Positions 16,096 to 24,296 of a DNA stretch of 64,000 bases are shown here, one piece after another. Source of the DNA: Agromyces soli (GTDB taxonomy: Bacteria > Actinomycetota > Actinomycetes > Actinomycetales > Microbacteriaceae). Within the stretch, counting starts at the first letter, position 1, and the number at the start of each line of letters is the position of its first letter. The notes beneath the pieces were generated by a model. That model did no database searches. It saw only the letters and a list, made by a program, of their open reading frames with translations, and was not told where the DNA came from. The translations under genes were made by a program, and so were the position numbers. The stretch covers positions 1,674,001-1,738,000 of the forward strand of contig NZ_CP094533.1 in the NCBI RefSeq assembly GCF_022811605.1, in the 5' to 3' direction.

Positions 16096-17106
16096 TCAGG
16101 CGGCCGAGTTCGCGGCGATCGCCGCGCGGAGCACGCCGTCGGCCGCGTCGAGGGCGGCCGGGGCGGCCGCTGCGGGCAGGCCGGTGCGGAGCACGAGGAT
16201 CGCCTGCTTCACCGAGCCGCCCACGGCGGAGAGCGCCTCGCTCGCCGTGTCGGCGTCGACCTCTGCGAGTGCCATGATGGTGCGCACCGAGCGCGCGTGC
16301 AGCTTGCGGTTCGTGGCCTGCAGATCGACCATGATGCCCTGGTAGGTCTTGCCGAGCTTGATCATCGAGATCGTCGTCAGCATGTTCGCGACGAGCTTCT
16401 GGGCGGTGCCCGACTTCAGGCGGGTGGATCCGGCGACGAACTCTGGGCCCACGACGACGTCGATCGCGATGTCGGCGATGGCGCCGATGGCGGAGGGGGC
16501 GTTCGAGGCGATCGCGATGGTGAGGGCCCCGTGCTCGCGCGCGTAGCGGAGTCCACCGACGGCGTAGGGCGTGCGGCCGGAGGCGGAGATGCCGACGACG
16601 ACGTCGGCGGGGCCGACGGCCAGCGCCGCGAGCTGCGCGGGTGCGCCGTCCTCGTCGTCCTCGGCGTTCTCGACGGCCTCGCGGATGGCGGTGTCGCCGC
16701 CCGCGATGAGGCCGACGATGAGCGCGGGGTCGGTGCCGAAGGTGGGCGGGCACTCGCTCGCGTCGAGCACGCCGATGCGGCCCGCCGTTCCTGCGCCCAG
16801 GTAGACGAGGCGCCCGCCGCGGCGCATCCGCTCGACGATGCCGTCGATCGCCCTGGTGATCTCGGGCGCCCGCGCCGCGACGGCCTCCGGCACCCGGCGG
16901 TCCTCCGCGTTCATCGCGAGCACGAGCTCCTCGGTGCCGAGCAGGTCGAGGTCGCCGCGCTGCTCCGCCTGCTCGGTCGTGAGCGTGGCGAGCTCGTCCA
17001 TCAGCGCCTCGAGCTCGTCGGCGCCCAGAACGGGCTCGCTGCGGTCGGCCGCCGGTGACTGGGGCATGACAGGCTCCTGGAGGGTCGGGCCGATGCGCTC
17101 GGCCAT
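16096..17106 (-). CDS. murQ: N-acetylmuramic acid 6-phosphate etherase
   Basis: The 336-aa enzyme cleaves the D-lactyl ether of MurNAc-6-phosphate to give GlcNAc-6-phosphate and lactate. Seen: a SIS domain with GRLVYLGAGTAGRIGVLDASE, the conserved ECPPTFG segment carrying the catalytic glutamate, GISASGRTPYAVG and RLKSGTAQKLVANML. Start 17106 is favoured because TAGACT at 17113-17118 (minus strand) lies 6 nt upstream, giving a leaderless mRNA; an internal ATG at 17067 is the alternative. Divergent from the RpiR regulator, it opens an amino-sugar salvage locus. Confidence 0.95.
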   Translation of the reverse strand: MAERIGPTLQEPVMPQSPAADRSEPVLGADELEALMDELATLTTEQAEQRGDLDLLGTEELVLAMNAEDRRVPEAVAARAPEITRAIDGIVERMRRGGRLVYLGAGTAGRIGVLDASECPPTFGTDPALIVGLIAGGDTAIREAVENAEDDEDGAPAQLAALAVGPADVVVGISASGRTPYAVGGLRYAREHGALTIAIASNAPSAIGAIADIAIDVVVGPEFVAGSTRLKSGTAQKLVANMLTTISMIKLGKTYQGIMVDLQATNRKLHARSVRTIMALAEVDADTASEALSAVGGSVKQAILVLRTGLPAAAAPAALDAADGVLRAAIAANSAA

Positions 17107-17112
17107 GTAAAG

Positions 17113-17147
17113 AGTCTACGGTGGATGCGCAATCAATGTAACTGATT
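17113..17147 (-). promoter_or_regulatory. murQ promoter with overlapping AATCA-N7-TGATT palindrome
   Basis: On the minus strand TTACAT (17141-17136) and TAGACT (17118-17113) are 17 nt apart, with the ATG 6 nt after the -10 box. The inverted repeat AATCA-N7-TGATT at 17131-17147 covers the -35 element and is a candidate operator for the divergent RpiR-family regulator. Confidence 0.6.
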
Positions 17148-17232
17148 TTCGAGACGCGCAGCGCTCCGGGCGCCGAGCCGGGGTCGCGGCGGGCATACTT
17201 GGAGCGACCGACCGGCCGAGACGGGGGAACCA

Positions 17233-18093
17233 GTGAGCATCCAGTCGACGATCGACGCCGCCGCGGCCTCGCTCTCCCCGTCGCTCGCCCGCATCGCCGC
17301 GGTCGTCCGCGACAACCCGTCGATCGTGATCGACAACACGATCAACGAGCTCGCCGCGGCCTGCGACACCTCGGTCGCCTCGGTGGTGCGCTTCTGCCAC
17401 GCGATCGGCTTCGCCGGCTACGCCCCGCTCCGGATGGCCCTCGCCACGGAGCTCGGACGGCAGTCCGCGCAGTTCGTCGGGCAGGCAGACTTCGGGGCCG
17501 ACCTCGGCCGCGACGACACCCTGCCGCAGATGGCGGCGAAGCTCGCCTCGCTCGAGATCCTCGCGATCGAGGAGACGCTCGGCAACCTCGACTTCGCCGT
17601 GGCGGAGCGCGTGGTCGACGCCCTCGACGGGGCGTCCCGCATCCTGCTGTACGGCGTCGGCGCGAGCCAGTTCGTCGGCGAGGACCTCGGGCACAAGCTG
17701 CTCCGCCTCGGCCGCAACGCGGTCGTGCTCTCCGACCCGCACGAGGCCGTCGCGGCGGCGTCGCTGCAGATCCCCGGCACCGTCGCGATCGGCTTCTCGC
17801 ACCTCGGCGAGACGGTGGAGTGCGTGCGCTTCCTCGAGGTCGCGGCGGAGAGCGGGGCGACGACGGTCGCGCTGACCGCGGTGAAGGACTCCGCGATCGC
17901 CCGCACGGCCGACCATGCGCTGTTCACCGCGGTGCGGGAGACGGCGTTCCGGGCCGGGGCGATGGTGAGCCGCATCGCGCAGCTCGCCGTGATCGACTGC
18001 CTCTTCGTGGGGGTCGCGCAGCGCCGCTACGACGAGACCGTCGAGGCGCTGCGCCGCACCCGCGAGGTCACCCGCGCGCTGCGCGGTCGCTGA
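17233..18093 (+). CDS. MurR/RpiR-family transcriptional regulator
   Basis: The 286-aa protein has an N-terminal RpiR helix-turn-helix (about residues 1-77, with INELAAACDTSVASVVRFCHAIG) and a C-terminal SIS sugar-phosphate domain (about 110-260, with ILLYGVGASQFV and AIGFSHLGETVECV). Such regulators sense phosphosugars; MurR senses MurNAc-6-phosphate. GTG 17233 gives the usual family length. Position between murQ and the sugar transporter operon makes it the likely local regulator of both. Confidence 0.9.
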   Translation: MSIQSTIDAAAASLSPSLARIAAVVRDNPSIVIDNTINELAAACDTSVASVVRFCHAIGFAGYAPLRMALATELGRQSAQFVGQADFGADLGRDDTLPQMAAKLASLEILAIEETLGNLDFAVAERVVDALDGASRILLYGVGASQFVGEDLGHKLLRLGRNAVVLSDPHEAVAAASLQIPGTVAIGFSHLGETVECVRFLEVAAESGATTVALTAVKDSAIARTADHALFTAVRETAFRAGAMVSRIAQLAVIDCLFVGVAQRRYDETVEALRRTREVTRALRGR

Positions 18094-18179
18094 GTCGCGT
18101 CCGGCGGGCGGATGGTGCGGCCGCGAGGGCCGTCGCCGGGCTTCGTTCATTGCGATCGTGTAAACCATCTCCAATCAGA

Positions 18180-18208
18180 TCGACAGGAATGAAAATTCTT
18201 GCCATACT
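18180..18208 (+). promoter_or_regulatory. Promoter of the amino-sugar operon with internal palindrome
   Basis: TCGACA (18180-18185) and CATACT (18203-18208) are 17 nt apart. The spacer holds GAAT-GAAA-ATTC (18187-18198), an inverted repeat placed where a repressor such as the upstream RpiR protein would block RNA polymerase. The first gene starts at TTG 18251 behind AGGAAGGACG. Confidence 0.6.
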
Positions 18209-18250
18209 GATCGAGCCGGCGACGTTCGCCGGCGAGGAAGGACGACGACG

Positions 18251-19222
18251 TTGAGCACCCTCGACCAGGCGATCGAGATCCGGCCGTTCCGCTTCGGCGA
18301 CGGCCGCGCGATCCCTGCGGCCTGGACCGCCGCAGCGCCCCGCGACGGCATGACCGAGGGGCGCTTCCGCGACCTCGTGCTGCTCGACCGCAACTTCGAC
18401 GAGCGCGGGCTCTTCGTGGCCGAGCGCGCCGGGCGGGTCGTCGGCGCCGCCTACGCCGTCCGCCGTCGGGTCGCCCACCACGGCGCCGACCTCGAGCCGG
18501 ACACCGGCTGGCTGCCCTTCTTCTTCGTCGTGCCCGGCGAACGGGGACGGGGCCTCGGCCGCGAGCTCGTCGGCCGCGCCCTCGGCTGGCTGCGCGACGA
18601 GGGCGCCCGCCGGGTCGTCTTCTCCGCCTACACCCCGAACTACGTGCTGCCCGGCCTCGACGCCGAACGCTACCCCGAGGCGTCCGCCCTGCTCGCCTCG
18701 CTCGGCTTCACCCGCATCGAGCACCCGAGCGCGATGGACCGCTCCCTCATCGGCTACGCGATGCCCGAGGACGTCCGCGAACGCGTCGACGCGCTCCGCG
18801 CCGAGGGCTGGACCCTGGACTCCCCGCAGAACGACGACCTCGTGCCGCTCATCCGCATCGCCGGCGACGCCTTCAACTCCGACTGGGCGCGCGCCATCCG
18901 CGAGGGCATCGTCGCCGGCATGCCGCTCGAGCGCATCATCATCGCGAAGAACCCCGCGGGCGAGGTGCTCGGCTGGGCCATGCACGGCACCTACGAATCC
19001 GTCATCGAGCGATTCGGCCCCTTCGGCGTGCTGCCGGAGAGCCGCGGCACGGGGCTCGGCAAGGTGCTGCTGCACCTCACGCTCGAGCGGATGACCGCCC
19101 TCGGCGCGCACAGCGCCTGGTTCCTCTGGGCCGACGAGGGCTCCACCGCCTCGGCGCTCTACGCGAAGACCGGCTTCGCCGCGACCCGCACCTTCGACAT
19201 CCTCGCCGCCGAGCTCGCCTGA
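18251..19222 (+). CDS. Double-domain GNAT acetyltransferase
   Basis: The 323-aa protein contains two GNAT folds in tandem: the first has FFFVVPGERGRGLGRELVGRA (acetyl-CoA-binding R/Q-x-x-G-x-G/A), the second FGVLPESRGTGLGKVLLHLTL and WFLWADEGSTASALYAKTGF. Start TTG 18251 is supported by GGAAGG 6-12 nt upstream. GNAT enzymes acetylate amines; within an operon for amino-sugar uptake and deacetylation, a glucosamine-type amine acceptor is possible, but this is inference. It is the first gene after the promoter at 18180. Confidence 0.85.
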   Translation: MSTLDQAIEIRPFRFGDGRAIPAAWTAAAPRDGMTEGRFRDLVLLDRNFDERGLFVAERAGRVVGAAYAVRRRVAHHGADLEPDTGWLPFFFVVPGERGRGLGRELVGRALGWLRDEGARRVVFSAYTPNYVLPGLDAERYPEASALLASLGFTRIEHPSAMDRSLIGYAMPEDVRERVDALRAEGWTLDSPQNDDLVPLIRIAGDAFNSDWARAIREGIVAGMPLERIIIAKNPAGEVLGWAMHGTYESVIERFGPFGVLPESRGTGLGKVLLHLTLERMTALGAHSAWFLWADEGSTASALYAKTGFAATRTFDILAAELA

Positions 19223-19255
19223 GCGGGCCGGCCACATCGCAACGAAAGGATCGAC

Positions 19256-19948
19256 GTGAGCAGCACCGTCATCGCCGTCGGCGGCCACATCGGCGACATG
19301 GAACTCACCGCGGGCCCGACGCTCGCCAAGGTCGTGCTCGAGGGCGGCCGGGCGATCATCGTCGACTGCACCTACGGCGAGCGCGGCCACCCCGTGCTCG
19401 CGCCGAGCGTGTACCGCGAGCAGAAGCTCCGCGAGGGCCGCCACTTCGCCGACTCGATCGGGGCCGAGTTCGTGGCGCTCGACTACTCCGACGGCTTCCT
19501 GCCGGACTCCGAGGAGGTCGCCGAGCAGATCGCCGCGATCATCCGCGAGGCGAAGCCCGACATCCTGATCACCCACTGGCTGCACTCCATGCACCGCGAC
19601 CACGAGCGCGCGGCGCAGGCCGCGCTCCGCGGCGCCTTCCTCGCCTCGATCCCCATCGAGAAGATCGAGGCCGAACGCCACTCGGTGCCGACGATCCTGC
19701 ACGCCGAGAACTGGGAGGACATGGAGGGGTTCGACGCCGACACCTACTTCGAGATCCCCGAGGAGGCGTACCAGCGCTGGCGCACCGGCATCGACGAGCA
19801 CGCCTTCGCGCGCGGCGAGACGTACGGCTTCCGCTTCATCGACTACTACTCGGCGCTCATGCAGGTGAAGGGATGCCTCGCCGGCGTCCCGCGCGCCGCG
19901 GCGTTCAAGTCCGCCGGCACCGAGAAGTTCGCACTCGCCGGGCCCTGA
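19256..19948 (+). CDS. PIG-L/LmbE-family deacetylase
   Basis: This 230-aa protein belongs to the zinc-dependent PIG-L (LmbE/MshB/BshB) N-acetyl-sugar deacetylases. The usual AHPDD motif is present as GGHIGDME, retaining His11 and Asp14 but with Gly in place of the first Asp; the third ligand is in HSMHRDHERAA. The second Asp of AHPDD is kept, and TYGERGHP matches the family. GTG 19256 follows GAAAGGAT. No signal peptide, so it acts in the cytoplasm, plausibly on an imported N-acetyl amino sugar. Confidence 0.85.
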   Translation: MSSTVIAVGGHIGDMELTAGPTLAKVVLEGGRAIIVDCTYGERGHPVLAPSVYREQKLREGRHFADSIGAEFVALDYSDGFLPDSEEVAEQIAAIIREAKPDILITHWLHSMHRDHERAAQAALRGAFLASIPIEKIEAERHSVPTILHAENWEDMEGFDADTYFEIPEEAYQRWRTGIDEHAFARGETYGFRFIDYYSALMQVKGCLAGVPRAAAFKSAGTEKFALAGP

Positions 19949-19998
19949 GCCCGCGACCGCCGCCATCAGCACCACCCCCGACAGAAATGAAGGAGACC

Positions 19999-21309
19999 AT
20001 GAAGAAGTCAGTCCTTGCGACGGTGGGCCTCGGCCTGTCGCTCGCGCTCGGCCTCGCCGGATGCTCCGCCTCGACGGGCGATGCGGAAGGGGGAGCGCAG
20101 GAGCTCACCTTCCTCACCCACTGGGGTCCCGACCAGGTGAAGATGCTCGAGGCCGCCGGTGACGCGTTCACCGCCGACAACCCCGACATCACGATCAAGG
20201 TGCAGGCCGTGCCGTTCGGCAACCTGCTCTCGACGCTGCGCACCCAGGGCGCCTCGGCCGACGGCCCGGCCATCGTCGGCATCTACGACGCCTGGCTGCC
20301 GGAGCTCGTCCGCGACGGCCTCGCGGCGCAGACGCCCGACGACGTCGCCGCCGACGTCGAGGCGAACTGGCCCGCCGGCGTCGTCACGGCGGCCTCGCAG
20401 CAGGGCGCCGTCTACGGCATCCCGAACGAGATCGACCTCTACCAGCTGAACTACAACACGAAGCTGTTCGACGCCGCGGGCATCGCCGAGCCGCCCGCCG
20501 ACTGGGACGCCCTCGTGAAGGACGCCGCCGCGCTCACCACCGGCGAGCAGCAGGGCATCGGATTCATCACGAACTGGAACTCCGGCGTGGTGCACCCCTT
20601 CCTGTCGCTGCTCGCCTCGAACGGCGGCTCCTTCCTGAACGAGGACGGCACGAAGTCCGCACTCGACAGCCCGGAGGCCCTCGAGACGGCGGAGCTGTAC
20701 CAGCAGCTCGTCGACGCCGGCTCGACCGACCCGGCGAAGTCGCCGGCGAACGCGAACACCACCGGCCCGTACCTCGACGCCTTCGTCAACAACCAGACCG
20801 GCATGATCATCATGGCGAACTGGTGGGAGAGCGCGCTGAAGGACGGCATGGGCGACGGCTTCGCGAACGTCGCGACGGCGCCGATCCCCGTCGGCCCGAG
20901 CGGGACCGAGTCGTCCTCGATCTCGTACTCGTGGATGACGATGGTGAACGGCAAGGCGAGCGACGCCAAGCAGGCGGCCGCCTGGAAGTTCCTCAGCTAC
21001 CTGAACGGGCCCGACTCGGGCGAGGCCGGCTCCTCGGCGATGGCCGACATCCTCGTCTCGATGGGGATCCTGCCGAGTCGCGCCTCCGACCTCGAGGCGC
21101 ACCAGGCGCAGCTCGAGACGCCCTTCCTCACGTCGTACGTCGAGCAGCTCGCCCAGGCGACGCCGTTCCCGACCGTGCTCGGCGGCCCCGCGGCGACCGA
21201 CGCCCTGCAGCGTCAGCTCGAGGCGCTGATCAACGGCCAGATCGACGCGAAGACGGCCATGGCGAACGCGGCGAAGGACGTCGACGCGGCGCTCGCGGCC
21301 GCGCAGTAG
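19999..21309 (+). CDS. Sugar ABC transporter substrate-binding lipoprotein (CUT1 family)
   Basis: The 436-aa protein is a type 1 extracellular solute-binding protein. It has a lipoprotein signal (MKKSVLATVGLGLSLALG, lipobox LAGC) and typical segments ELTFLTHWGPDQVKMLEAA, YGIPNEIDLYQLNYNTKLFD and WMTMVNGKAS. ATG 19999 is chosen over ATG 19987 because AAGGAG lies between them and serves as the ribosome site. It is tethered outside the membrane and delivers a sugar, here probably an amino sugar, to the two permeases downstream. No ATPase gene is in the operon; CUT1 systems often share an MsiK/MalK protein. Confidence 0.93.
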   Translation: MKKSVLATVGLGLSLALGLAGCSASTGDAEGGAQELTFLTHWGPDQVKMLEAAGDAFTADNPDITIKVQAVPFGNLLSTLRTQGASADGPAIVGIYDAWLPELVRDGLAAQTPDDVAADVEANWPAGVVTAASQQGAVYGIPNEIDLYQLNYNTKLFDAAGIAEPPADWDALVKDAAALTTGEQQGIGFITNWNSGVVHPFLSLLASNGGSFLNEDGTKSALDSPEALETAELYQQLVDAGSTDPAKSPANANTTGPYLDAFVNNQTGMIIMANWWESALKDGMGDGFANVATAPIPVGPSGTESSSISYSWMTMVNGKASDAKQAAAWKFLSYLNGPDSGEAGSSAMADILVSMGILPSRASDLEAHQAQLETPFLTSYVEQLAQATPFPTVLGGPAATDALQRQLEALINGQIDAKTAMANAAKDVDAALAAAQ

Positions 21310-21319
21310 CAGTATTCGA

Positions 21320-21349
21320 GGTGGAGGCCGCCGCCCGGCGGCCCCCACC
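21320..21349 (+). other. Hairpin between binding-protein and permease genes
   Basis: GGTGG-A-GGCCGCCG and its partner form an 8-bp stem extended by 5 bp past one mismatch. Located 10 nt after the binding-protein stop and 19 nt before the permease GTG, with no T run, it looks like an RNA-stabilising or attenuating hairpin that keeps the binding protein in excess. Confidence 0.55.
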
Positions 21350-21368
21350 GTTCCCCCGAGAGGCCCGT

Positions 21369-22319
21369 GTGACCACCCTGCAGACCCCGCCCGCGACGGC
21401 GGGTGCCCCAGCGGCCGCGCCCCGCGCGAGCCGACCCGCCCGCAGACGACGCGGGCAGGGCCGCTGGTCGGCGCTGTTCCTCAGCCCCGCCCTGCTCATC
21501 ATCGGCGTGTTCACGCTGATCCCGATGCTCATGACGGTGTGGATCAGCTTCCACCGATGGTCGATGTTCACCCCCATCACCGAGATGAGCTGGGTCGGCC
21601 TCGACAACTACGGCCGGCTGTTCGCGGACTCCGCGCGCGTGCAGGCGATCTGGAACACCGTCGCCTACGTCGGGCTCTCGGCGCTCATCACCGTGCCGCT
21701 CGCGCTGCTCGTCGCGCTGCTCCTCTACTTCCCGAAGATCAAGGGCAAGGGCGTCGTCCGCGTCATCCTGTTCGCGACGTACGTCATCCCGACGATCGCG
21801 ATCGTCATCATCTGGGGCAACATCTACGCCCCCGGCTACGGCCCGCTGAGCGCGATGCTCGGCGCGGTCGGCATCCCCGCGCCGGGCTGGCTGAGCGATC
21901 CGAGCTGGGCGCTCGTCTCCCTCGTGATCTTCAACGTCTGGCAGATGCTCGGCTACTACGTCATCCTGCTCATCGCGGGGCTCACCCAGATCTCGGAGGA
22001 GCTCTACGAGGCGGCGAAGATCGACGGCGCCGGCATCGTGCGGCAGACCTGGTCGATCACGATCCCGCTGCTGCGGCCCTCGCTCGTGTTCGTCGCGCTG
22101 ATGACGTTCATCAACTCGATCCAGGTGTTCGACCCGATCTACCTGCTCACCCAGGGCGGCCCCGCGAACTCCACCAACGTGGTGTCGTTCGAGATCCAGC
22201 GCACCGCATTCCAGTACGGCATGGCCGGCGAATCCTCGGCGCTCGCCGTGTCGCTGTTCATGATGATCGTGGTCGCCGGCGCGGTGCTCGGCATGGTCAT
22301 GAAGGGACGCAAGCGATGA
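21369..22319 (+). CDS. Sugar ABC transporter permease, MalF/UgpA type
   Basis: This 316-aa membrane protein has a basic N-terminus (RASRPARRRRGQGR) and six predicted helices, starting LFLSPALLIIGVFTLIP. The EAA loop that contacts the ATPase is visible as EELYEAAKIDGAGIVRQTWSI. GTG 21369 follows CGAGAGG. It overlaps the second permease by 4 nt. Together they form the membrane channel of the amino-sugar importer. Confidence 0.93.
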   Translation: MTTLQTPPATAGAPAAAPRASRPARRRRGQGRWSALFLSPALLIIGVFTLIPMLMTVWISFHRWSMFTPITEMSWVGLDNYGRLFADSARVQAIWNTVAYVGLSALITVPLALLVALLLYFPKIKGKGVVRVILFATYVIPTIAIVIIWGNIYAPGYGPLSAMLGAVGIPAPGWLSDPSWALVSLVIFNVWQMLGYYVILLIAGLTQISEELYEAAKIDGAGIVRQTWSITIPLLRPSLVFVALMTFINSIQVFDPIYLLTQGGPANSTNVVSFEIQRTAFQYGMAGESSALAVSLFMMIVVAGAVLGMVMKGRKR

Positions 22320-23209
22320 CCGCCGTCACCGAGAAGCCGATCCCCGTCGAGCGGGCGCGCCCGGTGCCCGGCCGCCGCCGGCGGCGGAACCCCTGGACCA
22401 CGGCGCTGCTCTACGCGCTGCTCGCCGTCGTCGTGCTCATCCCGCTGTTCCCGCTGTACTGGCTCGTCATCTCGGCGTTCAAGACGCCGGCGGAGTTCGC
22501 GCAGATCCCGCCGACGTGGTTCCCCGCCTCGCCGACGATCGACCCGACCGTCACCGCGCTCACCGAGGTGCCGTTCCTGCAGTCGATGATGAACAGCATC
22601 ATCATCGCGGGCGGCTGCACGATCTCGGTGCTGGTGACGAGCATCTTCGCCGGCTACGTCTTCGCGAAGCACCACTTCCGCGGGCGCGACCTGCTGTTCT
22701 GGTCGGTCGTGGCGACGATGTTCCTGCCGCCGATCGTGACGCTCGTGCCGCTCTACTACCTCGTGTCGAGCATGGGGCTGAGCGACACCTACCTGGGCGT
22801 CATGCTGCCGTGGCTCGCGAACGCCTTCGGCATCTTCCTGATGCGGCAGTTCATCATGGACATCCCCGACGAGCTCATCGAGGCGGCACGGCTCGACGGC
22901 GCGGGGGAGTTCCGCATCGTCTGGCAGTTCGTCGTGCCGCTGCTGAAGCCCGCGATCGTGACCCTCGCGGTGTTCATGTTCGTGTACAGCTGGAACAACT
23001 TCCTCTGGCCGCTGTCGATCCTGCGCTCCGACGCGCTGTACCCCGTCGTGCTGACGCTGAACCGGCTGATGTCGTACACGATGAGCTTCGAGTACCAGAA
23101 CGTGGTGCTCGCGGGCGCCCTCATCGCCTCGCTGCCCACCCTCATCGTGTTCATCGTGACCCAGCGGGTCTTCGTGCAGGGCATCGCGGCGAGCGGCATC
23201 AAGGGATGA
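22316..23209 (+). CDS. Sugar ABC transporter permease, MalG/UgpE type
   Basis: The 297-aa partner permease has an N-terminal cytoplasmic arginine-rich stretch, a first helix ALLYALLAVVVLIPLFPLYW, an FKTPAEF segment and the EAA loop DELIEAARLDGAGEFRIVWQ, ending VQGIAASGIKG as MalG-type permeases do. It is coupled upstream (ATGA with the MalF-type gene) and downstream (ATGA with the kinase). Confidence 0.93.
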   Translation: MTAVTEKPIPVERARPVPGRRRRRNPWTTALLYALLAVVVLIPLFPLYWLVISAFKTPAEFAQIPPTWFPASPTIDPTVTALTEVPFLQSMMNSIIIAGGCTISVLVTSIFAGYVFAKHHFRGRDLLFWSVVATMFLPPIVTLVPLYYLVSSMGLSDTYLGVMLPWLANAFGIFLMRQFIMDIPDELIEAARLDGAGEFRIVWQFVVPLLKPAIVTLAVFMFVYSWNNFLWPLSILRSDALYPVVLTLNRLMSYTMSFEYQNVVLAGALIASLPTLIVFIVTQRVFVQGIAASGIKG

Positions 23210-24189
23210 CCCCGGCGCCCGCCGGCTTCGTCGTCGGCATCGACATCGGCGGCACCGGCAGCCGCGCGGCGATCGCCCCGCTCGACGGCGCACCGCGATT
23301 CGAGCTGGACGGGCCCCGTGTCGCGGTCACCGCCGACGGCAGCACCGCCGGCGAGCTCGCGCGCGGCCTGCTCGCCGGCCTCCGTGAGGCGCGGCCGGCC
23401 GAGTTCGCCGCCGTCGTCGGTTGCGGGATCGGCGCGACGGGCCTCGCGAGCCTCGTCGCGGACCCCGCCGGTCTCGCCGTTTCGCTGCGGGCCGAGTTCG
23501 CGCCGCCTCGGCCCGCGGATGCCCCGGCGCCCGCCGTGGCCGTCGCGATCGACGCCGTCACCGCCCACCTCGGCGCGCTCGGCGGCGAGTCCGGCGCGAT
23601 CATCGCCCTCGGCACTGGGGCGATCGCCTTCGGCTCCGACGGGCACGAGATCTGGCACCGCGTCGACGGCTGGGGCCATCTGCTCGGCGACCGCGGCGGC
23701 GGCGCCTGGATCGGGCGGCGCGCCCTCGAGGCCGCGCTCCTCGCGCACGACGGGGTGGATGCCTCGGGCAGCGCCCTGCTCGCAGCCGCACGGGCCCGCT
23801 TCGGCGAACCGGCCGGCTGGCCGGCGCAGCTCTACACCCGCGACGACCGGGCCGGGGTGCTCGCGGGCTTCGTGCCCGACGTCGTCGCGCTCGCCGCGGA
23901 CGGCGACGGGGCCGCGCTCGCGATCGTGTCGGAGGCCGGGGCGGAGGCGGCGCGCAGCGCGGCCGCCGCGCTCGTGCCCGGGCTCGCGCCGCGGGTCGCC
24001 GCGACGGGCGGCCTGTTCGGCGCCGGCGGGGCGCTGGCCGAGCGGTTCCGGGAGACGCTCGCCGAGCTGCGACCGGATGCCGAGCTGCGCGCGCCGCTCG
24101 GCGACCCGCTCGACGGCGCGCTGCGGCTGGCCGAGCGGGCGGCACGGGGCGAGCTCGTCGCCCGCGCGCCGTCGCTCTGGCTCGCCTGA
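23206..24189 (+). CDS. BadF/NagK-type N-acetyl-amino-sugar kinase
   Basis: The 327-aa protein has the actin-like ATPase fold of the BadF/BadG/BcrA family: phosphate-1 motif GIDIGGTGSRAAI (residues 10-22), IALGTGAIAFG, WGHLLGDRGGGAWIGRRAL and adenosine motif RVAATGGLFGAGG. Members here include eukaryotic-type GlcNAc kinase and bacterial GlcNAc/MurNAc kinases (MurK). Coupled to the ABC permeases, it would phosphorylate the imported amino sugar. If the substrate is MurNAc, the product feeds MurQ encoded 7 kb upstream on the opposite strand. Confidence 0.88.
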   Translation: MTPAPAGFVVGIDIGGTGSRAAIAPLDGAPRFELDGPRVAVTADGSTAGELARGLLAGLREARPAEFAAVVGCGIGATGLASLVADPAGLAVSLRAEFAPPRPADAPAPAVAVAIDAVTAHLGALGGESGAIIALGTGAIAFGSDGHEIWHRVDGWGHLLGDRGGGAWIGRRALEAALLAHDGVDASGSALLAAARARFGEPAGWPAQLYTRDDRAGVLAGFVPDVVALAADGDGAALAIVSEAGAEAARSAAAALVPGLAPRVAATGGLFGAGGALAERFRETLAELRPDAELRAPLGDPLDGALRLAERAARGELVARAPSLWLA

Positions 24190-24214
24190 GCGTCGGCTCC
24201 GCCCATCCCCGCAT

Positions 24215-24266
24215 GACGTCGGCTTCTGCGGGTGCCGCGGCTCGGTGGCCGGCAGATCATGACGTC
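24215..24266. repeat. 52-bp intergenic palindrome, copy B
   Basis: Begins and ends with GACGTC; inner left arm CTTCTGCGGGTGCCG matches the family core, while the right arm has diverged, leaving a weaker stem than copies A and C. It lies between the convergent kinase and MarR genes. Confidence 0.75.
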
Positions 24267-24296
24267 GCGCCGGGCGTCCGCCGCTCGGAGCACGCG

